64,000 nt of DNA, from positions 62,001 through 126,000 of the forward strand of contig JAYKIL010000034.1 in the NCBI GenBank assembly GCA_035284745.1, in the 5' to 3' direction. This stretch comes from JAYKJB01 sp035284745 [NCBI: Candidatus Sericytochromatia bacterium] (lineage in GTDB: Bacteria > Cyanobacteriota > Sericytochromatia > S15B-MN24). A program made the translations under genes and the position numbers. Each line of letters starts with the position of its first letter. Within the stretch, counting starts at the first letter, position 1. This document shows, piece after piece, positions 26,554-35,614 of the stretch. The notes beneath the pieces are model-generated. The model was not told the origin of the DNA. It worked only from the letters and a program-made list of their open reading frames with translations, and searched no databases.

Positions 26554-27126
26554 TCATACCCCGGACTTATCATCAAAAAACTCGCCTGATGGTTGAACCA
26601 CTGCAACGCCGCGCTGATAAGTCAAGATGACGACCTCTCCCCCCTTCGGAATGGCGTCGCTGCCCTCTCCCCTGGCCGCTTCGACCCGTTGTGAGCCGTG
26701 TTTGGAGAAGACGATTTCACCCACGCCTCCAGCCGGTATGCCCACGCTGACCTTGGCGAGAGTGCCCGCTAATTCATCATCTGCAGGGTCTCGCAGGCTA
26801 TGGCTCTTGGACAGTGTGTTAAAAAATTTGTTGACACCCCAATATGCGGGCGCTCCGAAGGAAATACCCAACAGCAAAGACGGAAACAAGCCGAGGGGCG
26901 TGGCGACCAGTGTGACCCAGCTGACGCCGCCGAACCAGGTCAAGAAGACCATAAAGGCTGACAAGTTCAACGAAGGCAAACCAAATTCTTGCGAACCCTC
27001 TACCCCCGGCGGCGTCAGCTTGCCAAAGATTTCGCCCTCGAGCCCACCGTGTGATGCGCTGAGCAGTCCAGAGACCAAGGAGAACAGGAGGCCGACAGCG
27101 AAGCAGCCGAGCAGGATAGATTCCAC
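26554..27126 (-). CDS. YuaF/YqiJ-like (short NfeD-type) membrane protein
   Basis: A 190-aa protein with two or three membrane segments (about 1-22, 55-78, 80-102) and a C-terminal OB-like domain (about 118-190; GTLAKVSVGIPAGGVGEIVF, PKGGEVVILTYQRGVAVVQP). This matches the NfeD-like proteins YuaF of Bacillus and YqiJ of E. coli, encoded directly upstream of flotillin. The start is GTG 27126 with a weak ribosome site. The gap to the flotillin gene is 103 bp. It is probably the first gene of the SPFH cluster, or second if the upstream spermidine-synthase-like gene is co-transcribed. Confidence 0.78.
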   Translation of the reverse strand: MESILLGCFAVGLLFSLVSGLLSASHGGLEGEIFGKLTPPGVEGSQEFGLPSLNLSAFMVFLTWFGGVSWVTLVATPLGLFPSLLLGISFGAPAYWGVNKFFNTLSKSHSLRDPADDELAGTLAKVSVGIPAGGVGEIVFSKHGSQRVEAARGEGSDAIPKGGEVVILTYQRGVAVVQPSGEFFDDKSGV

Positions 27127-27195
27127 AGTGACATTGTACCCTGTTGGGGTTTTCTCCTGGTGATATCGAGGAGGGCCATCAGGACGCGGGGGCGT

Positions 27196-30100
27196 TTACC
27201 GTTCCAATGACTCGGTCTCAACAATCCTCGACCTGAGTCGTCGTGCACTGGGGTCGGCGGGGTCAAGTCGCAGGGCCTCGAGACAATAGCCAAGCGCTTT
27301 CGGGATGTCGCCGCTGTTAAGCGCCGTCTCACCTATGTTTACAAGGATATTAATCTTTTCATCGATGGTGCGGGGATGACTGTCTCGTGAAAGAATCGCC
27401 AAAGCAGCCTTGGCTGCTGCATATTCCCCCGTGAGATCGCCCGCAATATGATGCAGCGTCATCAGTCGTTTCCAGGCGTCCAACTGAATGTTTGATTTTT
27501 CGTTTGCGATTTCGTGCCACGTGCGAAGCGCACGCGCAAGACCTGCGGGTTGGGCTGTCATCCAGCCGTGGCCGCCGACAACCTGCGTGAACAAAAGGTT
27601 GGCTTCCAAAAGTCGCTCTTCGCGGCTTTGGAAGGGGCGTGGTGATTGTTCCAAGCACGTCAATGCTTCGACAACGTGACCTTTCCGCGCTAATCGGTTG
27701 GCTTCAGCCAATCGGGCATGTCTGTCCTGAGGATATTGACTGCGCCACTCGCGAATCACTTTGCCCGCGAGTCCTCTGTGTTCGTTCAGTGGCAAGTGTT
27801 TTTTCTGGTAAACGACGAATTTGGCAAAGGTTCCGGCTGAAATATCTGTCGCGGTCTGTTTCCGATATTGCGTCAATGCGTGCTGCGGATCGGCCCCTGA
27901 ACCCGTCGAAAGCCTCACATCTTGTTCGTAGGGGACCAGGCACGTCCGACCGGCGTAAGCGAGTTTGGGCAAAAGAAACTCAAGCGTGGTGTGGGCGTGG
28001 CGACTGTTCTGACTATCGTAGGCCCACGATGCCACCGATTGCTCAGTTCCCATTTGCAACATCAAAAGGGCTTCCGGTGCATCGAGACCAATTTTTTTTA
28101 GGTCGTCGGCGATGGATGGCGCGCGCAGTTTTTTTTGGAGGGAAGACGATTGAATCTTCAAATGCGCGCGTGTCCCCATCAGAAGGACGCGCGTGCCCTC
28201 TGTTTGCCACAACGTCAGGTGTGCGAGGTGTGCGCTCAGTTGGGCGGCGAGATGTTGAAAGGACGATATATCCTGACCTTCCAAGTCAACCTCCTGCACA
28301 AAGATTCCTCCGGGCGATAGGTGTCTGATCCATCGCTGGTACGTGAGAAGGGTGGGAATTCGGCTCAGCGCTTGTGGCTTTAGGCACCGAGCTGGAAAGA
28401 TTATCGCTTGGTATCTTGTGTCGCTTTTGAGCGATGGCGGGGAGGCCAATCGGTGCGTGCGAGGGTCCTCTAAAGCCCCCTGATTGAATTCTTGTAATTT
28501 GCGGGTCGCGGCCCACGCGGCATCGTTCGGTTCATAAACATCGAGGCGTTGGGGGTTGTGTTTGAGAATGCTGGCGGCCATCACGCCATCGCCCGAACCC
28601 ACCAAGGCTATCGCCCCGGGGGTTGTTTGAAGCAGAAGGGGCAGGTGCCCCGCCACGCGATGCGCGACCGTGTCGTTAGGCAGTGAGATGGCGTGCCCAT
28701 CGAGAATGAGGTCCAAGCCGACCCGGGTGGCATACAGAGCCACATTTCCGTGAGAATCGCTTCGGCTGAATATAGGATCCACGCCACCTCCCAATTGGCT
28801 CTTCACTGCGATCCAAGATGGGGGAGGTGGAAAGGAGCGGGACAAGGCCATGGCGGGGAGGTCGATATATGGATTCACCGCACGCAAAAGCCCCAAGGCA
28901 AACAAGGGAAGGCTGGCGATGGAAATGACGCGTAATGTCGACCAGCCAGGGATTTGGCGGGTCATTAACGCGGCGAGACACGCGAAGTATGCCCCAAGGC
29001 CCTGGAACAGACCTTTGATGCCCAAAATTGGCAGTACGCCGTACCAACCCAGAAAATGCCCCAGTGCCCAAGCAAAGACGGCGGACGGCAAAAGCCAGGT
29101 TTTGGGAATCCGTGCATCATCGCCTTCCGCCACGTTCCACGCGCTTGCGAAACAAATGCCCGCAGGCACAACGCACAAGGTCGCGATGACGAGCATCAAG
29201 ACTAGAACCACCGGAAATGCATCCGGGGCGTCCAACAGCATTCGTGAAGCGTGAGAGAGCCACAGCGCCACGCGGTCGATCAGGAAGGTGCTCACAAAAA
29301 ATATCGCCCCTAACGACGCCATCACGGCGATCGATGCCGTCAGGTTTTTTCTATGGGAGATGATGGTGAAAAGCCCGGCACCCAGCGCCAGGCTGCCCAA
29401 AATTGCCGTGGTTGCGACGGCAGGGATATAAATACCTCCCTCCCACGCAACGGCGAAAAGCCGGTGCCACGCCACACTGGCAACACCGAGTCCGAGACTC
29501 GTCGTCACAAGCAGGAGACGGTTCATTTGAGGGGGAGAGATGGGGTGCCCCGGGGGCGAATCTTCTTCGGCTTGTGGCGCTGAATCTTGCTTGGAAAGTC
29601 CCATTGCGAATATGCCGGCAATGACCCAAACAAAGGAAAGAAGGTAGGTGGCCCTTTCGGGCCCCCAAGAAGGCACGATGCTGGTTTGAAACAACCAATG
29701 TCCGCTAGCTCCCCCCAACATCGTGCCGATGAAGGCCCAGTTCCAGTGCCGTGACATCCTCTGCTCCATCAAGTGAGACAGAACGGGCCACATGAAGCCT
29801 ATCGCCCCGGCGCTTGGGAAGCATCCTAAAATGAGTTGTATCCACATCGCCGAATGCATGTCGCTCAGGTTTCCTGTTACGAGATGAGCTTGGACAGTCG
29901 GCATGAGAGGTAAACAAAGGGCCGTTACCAGACAGAGCCACGCGTAGAGGTAGAGTGGATGCAACACCCGGCGTACTACTTTGTGGCCGGCAAAAACGCC
30001 AACCGCGACAGCAAGCGCCAAAAGCGAGAGGAATAGAGGTTCCACCGTCTCGAATCCAACACTGAGGCTTGCAAGGTAGTGCTCGCTCAAGCTCGCGGCG

Positions 30101-30252
30101 GCGGCAAGTCCGAGGCCCGTGAGAAAAACAAACAAATACATCCACGGGCCCAGGCTCAGCGGGCGAGGTGAAAGTTCGTCAGGTGCGCTATCGTGTTCAT
30201 CATGTTCCAATGCAAAGGCGCCTTGTTGGTGTGGGGCCATTTTGAAGACCAT
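27196..30252 (-). CDS. Large membrane protein fused to a spermidine-synthase-like domain and TPR repeats
   Basis: A 1018-aa protein. About a dozen hydrophobic helices fill residues 35-480, resembling the membrane part of the fused MFS/spermidine synthase family. A Rossmann-type domain follows (about 480-740) with VGSGDGVMAAS and an acidic VYEPN where SAM or dcSAM ribose-binding acid is expected, then PGGIFVQEVDLEG. Tetratricopeptide-like helices end the chain (about 840-1018; ALNSGDIPKALGYCLEALRLDP). Substrate and reaction are not known for this family; polyamine synthesis should not be assumed. GTAGGAGC lies just before the first ATG; a second ATG four codons in is also possible. It ends 69 bp before the YuaF-like gene on the same strand. 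Confidence 0.72.
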   Translation of the reverse strand: MVFKMAPHQQGAFALEHDEHDSAPDELSPRPLSLGPWMYLFVFLTGLGLAAAASLSEHYLASLSVGFETVEPLFLSLLALAVAVGVFAGHKVVRRVLHPLYLYAWLCLVTALCLPLMPTVQAHLVTGNLSDMHSAMWIQLILGCFPSAGAIGFMWPVLSHLMEQRMSRHWNWAFIGTMLGGASGHWLFQTSIVPSWGPERATYLLSFVWVIAGIFAMGLSKQDSAPQAEEDSPPGHPISPPQMNRLLLVTTSLGLGVASVAWHRLFAVAWEGGIYIPAVATTAILGSLALGAGLFTIISHRKNLTASIAVMASLGAIFFVSTFLIDRVALWLSHASRMLLDAPDAFPVVLVLMLVIATLCVVPAGICFASAWNVAEGDDARIPKTWLLPSAVFAWALGHFLGWYGVLPILGIKGLFQGLGAYFACLAALMTRQIPGWSTLRVISIASLPLFALGLLRAVNPYIDLPAMALSRSFPPPPSWIAVKSQLGGGVDPIFSRSDSHGNVALYATRVGLDLILDGHAISLPNDTVAHRVAGHLPLLLQTTPGAIALVGSGDGVMAASILKHNPQRLDVYEPNDAAWAATRKLQEFNQGALEDPRTHRLASPPSLKSDTRYQAIIFPARCLKPQALSRIPTLLTYQRWIRHLSPGGIFVQEVDLEGQDISSFQHLAAQLSAHLAHLTLWQTEGTRVLLMGTRAHLKIQSSSLQKKLRAPSIADDLKKIGLDAPEALLMLQMGTEQSVASWAYDSQNSRHAHTTLEFLLPKLAYAGRTCLVPYEQDVRLSTGSGADPQHALTQYRKQTATDISAGTFAKFVVYQKKHLPLNEHRGLAGKVIREWRSQYPQDRHARLAEANRLARKGHVVEALTCLEQSPRPFQSREERLLEANLLFTQVVGGHGWMTAQPAGLARALRTWHEIANEKSNIQLDAWKRLMTLHHIAGDLTGEYAAAKAALAILSRDSHPRTIDEKINILVNIGETALNSGDIPKALGYCLEALRLDPADPSARRLRSRIVETESLER

Positions 30253-30362
30253 GCTCCTACAAAAGATGACTGGCTGCGTATTGTACCATCGTGGTTACGT
30301 TGCGCCTCCGGATGGGCCGGTGGGAGAATAGTACTCGAAGTCCTCGGGATTGGAGCGGTCAG

Positions 30363-33300
30363 ATGATAGGTGAACTGCTGGTCAATCGCTATCGGGTGTT
30401 GCGCCAATTGGGTGAGGGCGCGATGGGCGAGGTGTGGCTGGTAGAAGATACGACCCATTCCCTTGAGGTGGCCCTGAAGGTTATTGCAAGGCGAGGAGCG
30501 ACCGCTTCGATCGACGAGGAGCAACTGGAAAAGTCATACCTGGACTTCGAGCAGGAATTTCGTCTGATGACCCAGTTGCGCCATCGGAATTGTTGTGAAG
30601 TGCTTGATTACGGATTGCTGCCGGGCGGTCAACCTTACATCACGATGGAGTATGTTCCAGGGGTTGGCCTGGACGAGTTGGGTCGCGTCGATGCAGCCAC
30701 TTTTCAGTCTCTGTTTTCTCAGATTGCTGCGGCATTGGAGTACATTCACGCGAGAGGTCTGGTTCATTCCGACCTGAAGTCTGCCAACGTGCGCGTGCGT
30801 CCTGACGGAACGCTGAAAGTAATGGATTACGGCCTGATGGAGTATGCCGGCCGGGTGGGGGGAGCGATTAGGGGCACACTGGGCTATCTGGCCCCGGAGG
30901 TGTTTCGGCGGGGTTTGATTGATCGCCGTACCGACCTCTATGCCTTGGGTGTCTTGGGGTTCGAGATGTTGACCGGGCGTCTGCCTTTCGAGGCTGAAAA
31001 ACCCGGTGACGTTGTTCGAGCACACGTTGAAACCGCTCCGCCGCGTATGGCTGAGTTCGTGACGGGTATTGAGCCTCATCACGAGAGAATTGTGAGGCGT
31101 TTGCTCGCCAAAGAACCCTTGGAACGGTTTCAATCGGCTGAGGAAATACTCATTGCTTTGGGCCTTGCGGAGGATCGTGGCCTCACAGGTCGACTGCTGG
31201 CATCCCCTCTCGTCGGGCGGGCTTCGGAAATGGCCCGTTTGTTTGTGTGCCTGGCACGAGTAACCGGTGGCAGGCCGGGCGCCGCGTTGGTGATACGGGG
31301 GCCTGCGGGGTCCGGAAAAAGTCGTTTGCTTAAGGAGTTTAGCTTCAATGCCCGTTTAGAGAACTTGCCTTACTCTGAATCCCACAATTTGGAGTTTGCT
31401 CAAGCCCCCTACGCGTCACTGATCATAATTCTCCGGGGGCTGATGCCGTATTTTCGGGAGTTCGTGCCTGACGAACTTGTCGCTTCAGCACCTGTGCTCG
31501 CCAAAATTTTGCCCGAGTTGTCGGGTGAAGTGGCACGGGAACTGGAAGCGGGCGACCAGAAGAAACGTCTTCAGGCAACGATTGTGGGGCTTATTCACGC
31601 ATTGGCTTCTCGGCGGGGCACCGTTTTATTGGTCGAAGACCTTCAATGGGTTGATGCGTTAACCCAAGAGGTCCTGACAGCGCTCATCTCCATCACCACT
31701 GAAATGCCGTTGTTGCTCTTGCTCACCACCCGCGGGGAGCGAGACCAGTGGCTGAAGGAAGATGTTGTAAGGGCGATTGACCTGCCTTTGCTTCCGCGTG
31801 CAGGCATTGAACGCATGGTGGCTTCGATGCTCGGTGTGACAGAACTCGAGGCGGCGATCGCCGACCTTGTGGTCCAGACAGCCGCCGGGAATCCTGGCTA
31901 CGTGGAAATTTTCCTGGAACATCTGGTTGAAACTCACGCCCTGCGTCGAAGCCAGGGAACGTGGATGCTTGTCGCGGACTCTTTTGCCGAGCGCGAGCAA
32001 TGGGCTGTCTCGGGTTTGCTGGCACGGAAGTTTTCGGCCTTGCCAGGCTCTGCGCAAGCCTTGGCGCGGATTGCTGCGGTGTGGGGCGGCGAATTTACCC
32101 TCGAGACGTTAAGGGATCTCGCCGAGACTTCTGACGACGCTTTCTTCGCGGCGATGGAAACCTTGCGGGCTAATCAAATCTTTATTCCGGTGGACGCGGG
32201 GCGCTGGAACATACCGGCAGATTCCCTTCGCAACGCAATTTTTGAGACCCTTCACCCGACAGACAGACGGCTGTTGCATACACGCGTGGGGCAGTATTTG
32301 GTCCGTCACGCCCCGGGCCACACATTGGACGGCTTGTCGATGGGCTTGCTTGTGGCCGCAACCCGTCATTTCTGTCAGGGCGAATTGCCCTACGAGGCCG
32401 TGCGCACATCACTAGAGTTGGGAAGCCGTCTGGCTGCACTTTCCGCCCTCCAGGAGGCCGCGGTTCATCTGGAGGCCGGTCTGACGTTGTTGCGAGACAA
32501 TGAGCCAGGCTCTCCCTTGGAAGCGGAGTTTCTCAGGTTGTTGGGCCATGTTTACCAACAGGCGGGGGAATTCGAGCGAGCCCGTTTCACTTATTCAGAG
32601 CTGATTCCACGCTTGGAAATTCTGGGTGATCGCTTCTTGCTTGGGCGCGTTTTGATTGCTTCCAGTGCTGTCGAACAAGCCCTGGACAACTTGGAAGACG
32701 CGTTGCTCCTCGCTGAACGGGCACATCGTGTGGCGCTTGATGCGTCTGATTTTGCGGGTGCTGCTCGCGCGCGGCTTTTGGCCGGTAAGGCGGCAGGGTC
32801 CATGGGCCGTACCGGGGATTCCCTGCGCTGGCTGAAAGAGGCGCTTGACCTATCCGATTTAAGCGATGAGGTTGCTTTGGTTGCCGAATGCTTGGCAGAG
32901 CATGGTTTCGCGCAGGCTGCCTGGTTGCCAGAGAATATCGAACAAGGGCTTGATGCGTTGGGTCGTGCCCTGGACCAGGTATCGCAGGTGGATGACACGC
33001 GGGGAAAGATGCGTGTCTTGACGTTGTTGGGGCAGACTCAGTTGGCGGCGGGGGAATATGCGGGAGCCCGAACGCAACTCGCTGCGGCGCAAAAACTTGC
33101 ATCCCAACTGGGAGACGCCCTGGAACTGTGTGTTATGCAGACGCTGCTGGCTCTGTGTGACCTGGAATCGGGCGCCTTCGATGCGGCGGCCGATTCCGCC
33201 CGCCTGAATGTCGAGGCGGCCGGGAGATTGGGGTCGAGCTATCTGCTTGGAATTGGCCTGATGACCGAGGTGGTAAGCGAGGTGTGGCGAGGCAATTTAA

Positions 33301-34094
33301 AGGAAGCCTCGGCCTTGATGGGGGTCGCCTTTGAACAAGCGGGCGGAACTCGCAACACCTGGGGAGAGGCCCGTATGTTGGCCCTAAAGGGGGATGCATT
33401 GTCCTTGATGGGACGGAATGCTGAGTCTTTGCAGACGGCCGAGCGCTTGCAGGAATTGATGGTTGATACAGGGAATTTGGAGCCTCAAGGCCGTTTGTGT
33501 CTTCTTTGGGGCGAAAACCTTTTGCGGTCTGGCGCGTTGGATGAGGCTGCGCAGTTTTTCAAACAGGCTTTGGAAATTGCGCAGAGCAGTCGTTCGCTAT
33601 ACGTCCAACTGCAGGCCTTATTAGGGTGTGCGCGACTGGCTTTGGAACGGGAAATTTGGGACGATGCATCGAATGCCATCGAGAAGGCGTTGAGTTTAGC
33701 GCAGACGATGGGTGTATCGTATGCGGAGGCGTTGGCCTGGGGCCTGAAGGGTGAATACGGTTTAGCGGTGCAAGACGGAAGCCCCGGCGAGGCATTTGTT
33801 CGCATGCGGGAACTTGCCAGCCACCATCACTTGCCTCTGCTGGAGGCGCGCGCGCTGTTCGGAATGGCTGCCTCGAATCCGTATGATGAAAATGCTCGCG
33901 GGATGGCCGGTGCAGCGCGTGAAATCATTGAGCGGCTCGTCGACGGGCTTTCGCTGCACCACGCTGAGGCCTACTTGGCCTTGCCTCAGATTCAACAGAT
34001 GAGGGAAGGCAACTTTGTCGCCTTCGGTTTGCGTCGGCGGATGATTCGAAAATTTTCAGCTCCAAAAATTGATCCTCACTCTTGGCTGCGCTGA
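30363..34094 (+). CDS. Ser/Thr protein kinase - AAA-type ATPase - TPR signalling protein
   Basis: A 1243-aa protein starting at ATG 30363 (GGAG 7 nt upstream). Kinase domain (8-270): GEGAMGEV (17-24), K39 in VALKVI, HSDLKSAN (135-142), DYG (155-157) and APE (177-179). Two usual residues differ: HRD is HSD and DFG is DYG, but the catalytic Asp, Asn and metal Asp remain. An STAND/AAA ATPase follows with Walker A GPAGSGKS (313-320) and Walker B VLLVEDLQWVD. The C-terminal 600 residues form TPR-like helices. This PknK-like layout is common in Myxococcota and Actinobacteria, where the ATPase-TPR part senses or scaffolds. No transmembrane helix is seen, so it is probably cytosolic. Confidence 0.88.
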   Translation: MIGELLVNRYRVLRQLGEGAMGEVWLVEDTTHSLEVALKVIARRGATASIDEEQLEKSYLDFEQEFRLMTQLRHRNCCEVLDYGLLPGGQPYITMEYVPGVGLDELGRVDAATFQSLFSQIAAALEYIHARGLVHSDLKSANVRVRPDGTLKVMDYGLMEYAGRVGGAIRGTLGYLAPEVFRRGLIDRRTDLYALGVLGFEMLTGRLPFEAEKPGDVVRAHVETAPPRMAEFVTGIEPHHERIVRRLLAKEPLERFQSAEEILIALGLAEDRGLTGRLLASPLVGRASEMARLFVCLARVTGGRPGAALVIRGPAGSGKSRLLKEFSFNARLENLPYSESHNLEFAQAPYASLIIILRGLMPYFREFVPDELVASAPVLAKILPELSGEVARELEAGDQKKRLQATIVGLIHALASRRGTVLLVEDLQWVDALTQEVLTALISITTEMPLLLLLTTRGERDQWLKEDVVRAIDLPLLPRAGIERMVASMLGVTELEAAIADLVVQTAAGNPGYVEIFLEHLVETHALRRSQGTWMLVADSFAEREQWAVSGLLARKFSALPGSAQALARIAAVWGGEFTLETLRDLAETSDDAFFAAMETLRANQIFIPVDAGRWNIPADSLRNAIFETLHPTDRRLLHTRVGQYLVRHAPGHTLDGLSMGLLVAATRHFCQGELPYEAVRTSLELGSRLAALSALQEAAVHLEAGLTLLRDNEPGSPLEAEFLRLLGHVYQQAGEFERARFTYSELIPRLEILGDRFLLGRVLIASSAVEQALDNLEDALLLAERAHRVALDASDFAGAARARLLAGKAAGSMGRTGDSLRWLKEALDLSDLSDEVALVAECLAEHGFAQAAWLPENIEQGLDALGRALDQVSQVDDTRGKMRVLTLLGQTQLAAGEYAGARTQLAAAQKLASQLGDALELCVMQTLLALCDLESGAFDAAADSARLNVEAAGRLGSSYLLGIGLMTEVVSEVWRGNLKEASALMGVAFEQAGGTRNTWGEARMLALKGDALSLMGRNAESLQTAERLQELMVDTGNLEPQGRLCLLWGENLLRSGALDEAAQFFKQALEIAQSSRSLYVQLQALLGCARLALEREIWDDASNAIEKALSLAQTMGVSYAEALAWGLKGEYGLAVQDGSPGEAFVRMRELASHHHLPLLEARALFGMAASNPYDENARGMAGAAREIIERLVDGLSLHHAEAYLALPQIQQMREGNFVAFGLRRRMIRKFSAPKIDPHSWLR

Positions 34095-34270
34095 AAAGAT
34101 AGACCGGACCACCTTTTGGGTAGCCGGGAGCGGCAAAATAGGAAAAATTTGGGTGCGTTCATCACAACGCCGTGGTCGATTGTCTACCATTATGTTAGAG
34201 TGGCTTTTTGAAACACTTGATTGGTGAAAACGCCCTATTTTGCAGGCGGTGCCCTGGAGTCTCCCGTTTC

Positions 34271-35614
34271 ATGTTAGTCCCTCGCTCTCTGGTTTCAATT
34301 GCTCTGATCGCCGCTTGCACGCTGACCTTGCCAGCGGCTTCCGCGCAGTCGGGGTCCGAACTCTTGCTGTCCGCCGGAACGGGTAATTTGTCGACGTTGA
34401 GTCGCTGTTTGGCGGCGGGCGTTCCCGTTGAGTCCCGGGATGAATATGGCAACACGCCCCTCATTTTGGCCGCCCAACAAGGGCAAAAGCGTTCGGCGCT
34501 TTACCTTTTGAGTGCGGGCGCCGACATTGAAGCGGTGGATCAGAATGGTTACACGGCTCTCATATGGGCGTCGCAGCAGGGGCATTCTGAACTGGTTGAG
34601 GCCCTCTTGTTACGGGGCGCGAATGTCGATGCGCGGGAGAAAAATGACTACACGGCCCTCGAATGGGCGACTTGGGAGGGGCGGGTAGACGCCGTCAAGG
34701 TGTTGTTAGCCTACGGAGCAGACCCTGGGCGCCGCACGCGTTGGGGATTTACTGCGAGGGATCTTGCTCGCCGCCAGGGCATACCCGAGGTGGTGAAATT
34801 GTTCCCGGTGGAAGCGGTTCGCTCGGCGCGTTCATCGGCCTCGGGTGACTCTGCGAATGGCGCCGTTTCCAAGCAGTCGACTGCGGTCACGTCCTCCTCC
34901 ACGCAGGCCATTCACGCGCCAGCAAAGAAAAAAGAGACCCCGCTTCCCTCTGCCTATCGTGAAGTGGGGCGGTCAAAGCTGGGCGCGCCCATTCATCTGG
35001 CGTCGATTGGTCGAGGTCCACGTTCCGTTCTGTTTATCGGCTCTATCCACGGAGACGAGCCTCAGGGGACCGACCTTATTTATCGGATGATGCGTGATGC
35101 GGGGCGTTACAAGAGTTTGCTCGAACGGAACCGTTTTCTGGCCATTCCCAACGCTAATCCTGACGGATATGCTCGGCGCATTCGCACTAACCTCAACGGT
35201 GTTGACCTGAACCGAAATTTCCCGACTCGCTGGCGTCGAACCGCGCGTGGGCGATTCTTTAGTGGGCCAAAGCCCCTGTCAGAGCCGGAATCGCAAGTAT
35301 TGGCGCGGGTGGTTGATGATGAGGCGCCTGATCTGATTGTTGCCTTCCACGCGCATATGGCTTGCAACAATTATGACGGTGCCAGTGCCGCGCCGGTCGC
35401 ACGTGCGATGGCGCGCGCGAATGGCTACCGATTGCTTCCGTTCATTGGATATGAAACCCCTGGCTCTTTGGGGCAATACGCATCCAATGGCCTTGGGATT
35501 CCCATCGTTACGCTCGAGGTCGGGTTCGAGACCCCTGATCAGTTGTGGCGCAAGGTGCGAGAGTCTCTGCTGGTGGCGTTGGACTCGAGCGTAAGACTGA
35601 GCGCCGCTTTCTAA
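34271..35614 (+). CDS. Secreted ankyrin-repeat / M14 zinc peptidase fusion
   Basis: A 447-aa protein from ATG 34271, chosen because a signal peptide begins there (cleavage near AASAQS, about 25); an in-frame TTG at 34208 would add a poor N-terminus. Four or five ankyrin repeats (about 30-175; GNTPLILAAQQG, GYTALIWASQQGH, DYTALEWATWEG) are followed by a disordered linker. The M14 carboxypeptidase/MpaA-like domain (about 230-447) shows H260-xx-E263 in SIHGDEPQG, ANPDG, DLNRNFP, FHAHM and the catalytic Glu in VTLEVGFE (E416). MpaA relatives cleave murein peptides. Its 3' end overlaps the convergent SDR gene by 4 bp. Fusion of ankyrins to a periplasmic-type peptidase is unusual. Confidence 0.85.
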   Translation: MLVPRSLVSIALIAACTLTLPAASAQSGSELLLSAGTGNLSTLSRCLAAGVPVESRDEYGNTPLILAAQQGQKRSALYLLSAGADIEAVDQNGYTALIWASQQGHSELVEALLLRGANVDAREKNDYTALEWATWEGRVDAVKVLLAYGADPGRRTRWGFTARDLARRQGIPEVVKLFPVEAVRSARSSASGDSANGAVSKQSTAVTSSSTQAIHAPAKKKETPLPSAYREVGRSKLGAPIHLASIGRGPRSVLFIGSIHGDEPQGTDLIYRMMRDAGRYKSLLERNRFLAIPNANPDGYARRIRTNLNGVDLNRNFPTRWRRTARGRFFSGPKPLSEPESQVLARVVDDEAPDLIVAFHAHMACNNYDGASAAPVARAMARANGYRLLPFIGYETPGSLGQYASNGLGIPIVTLEVGFETPDQLWRKVRESLLVALDSSVRLSAAF

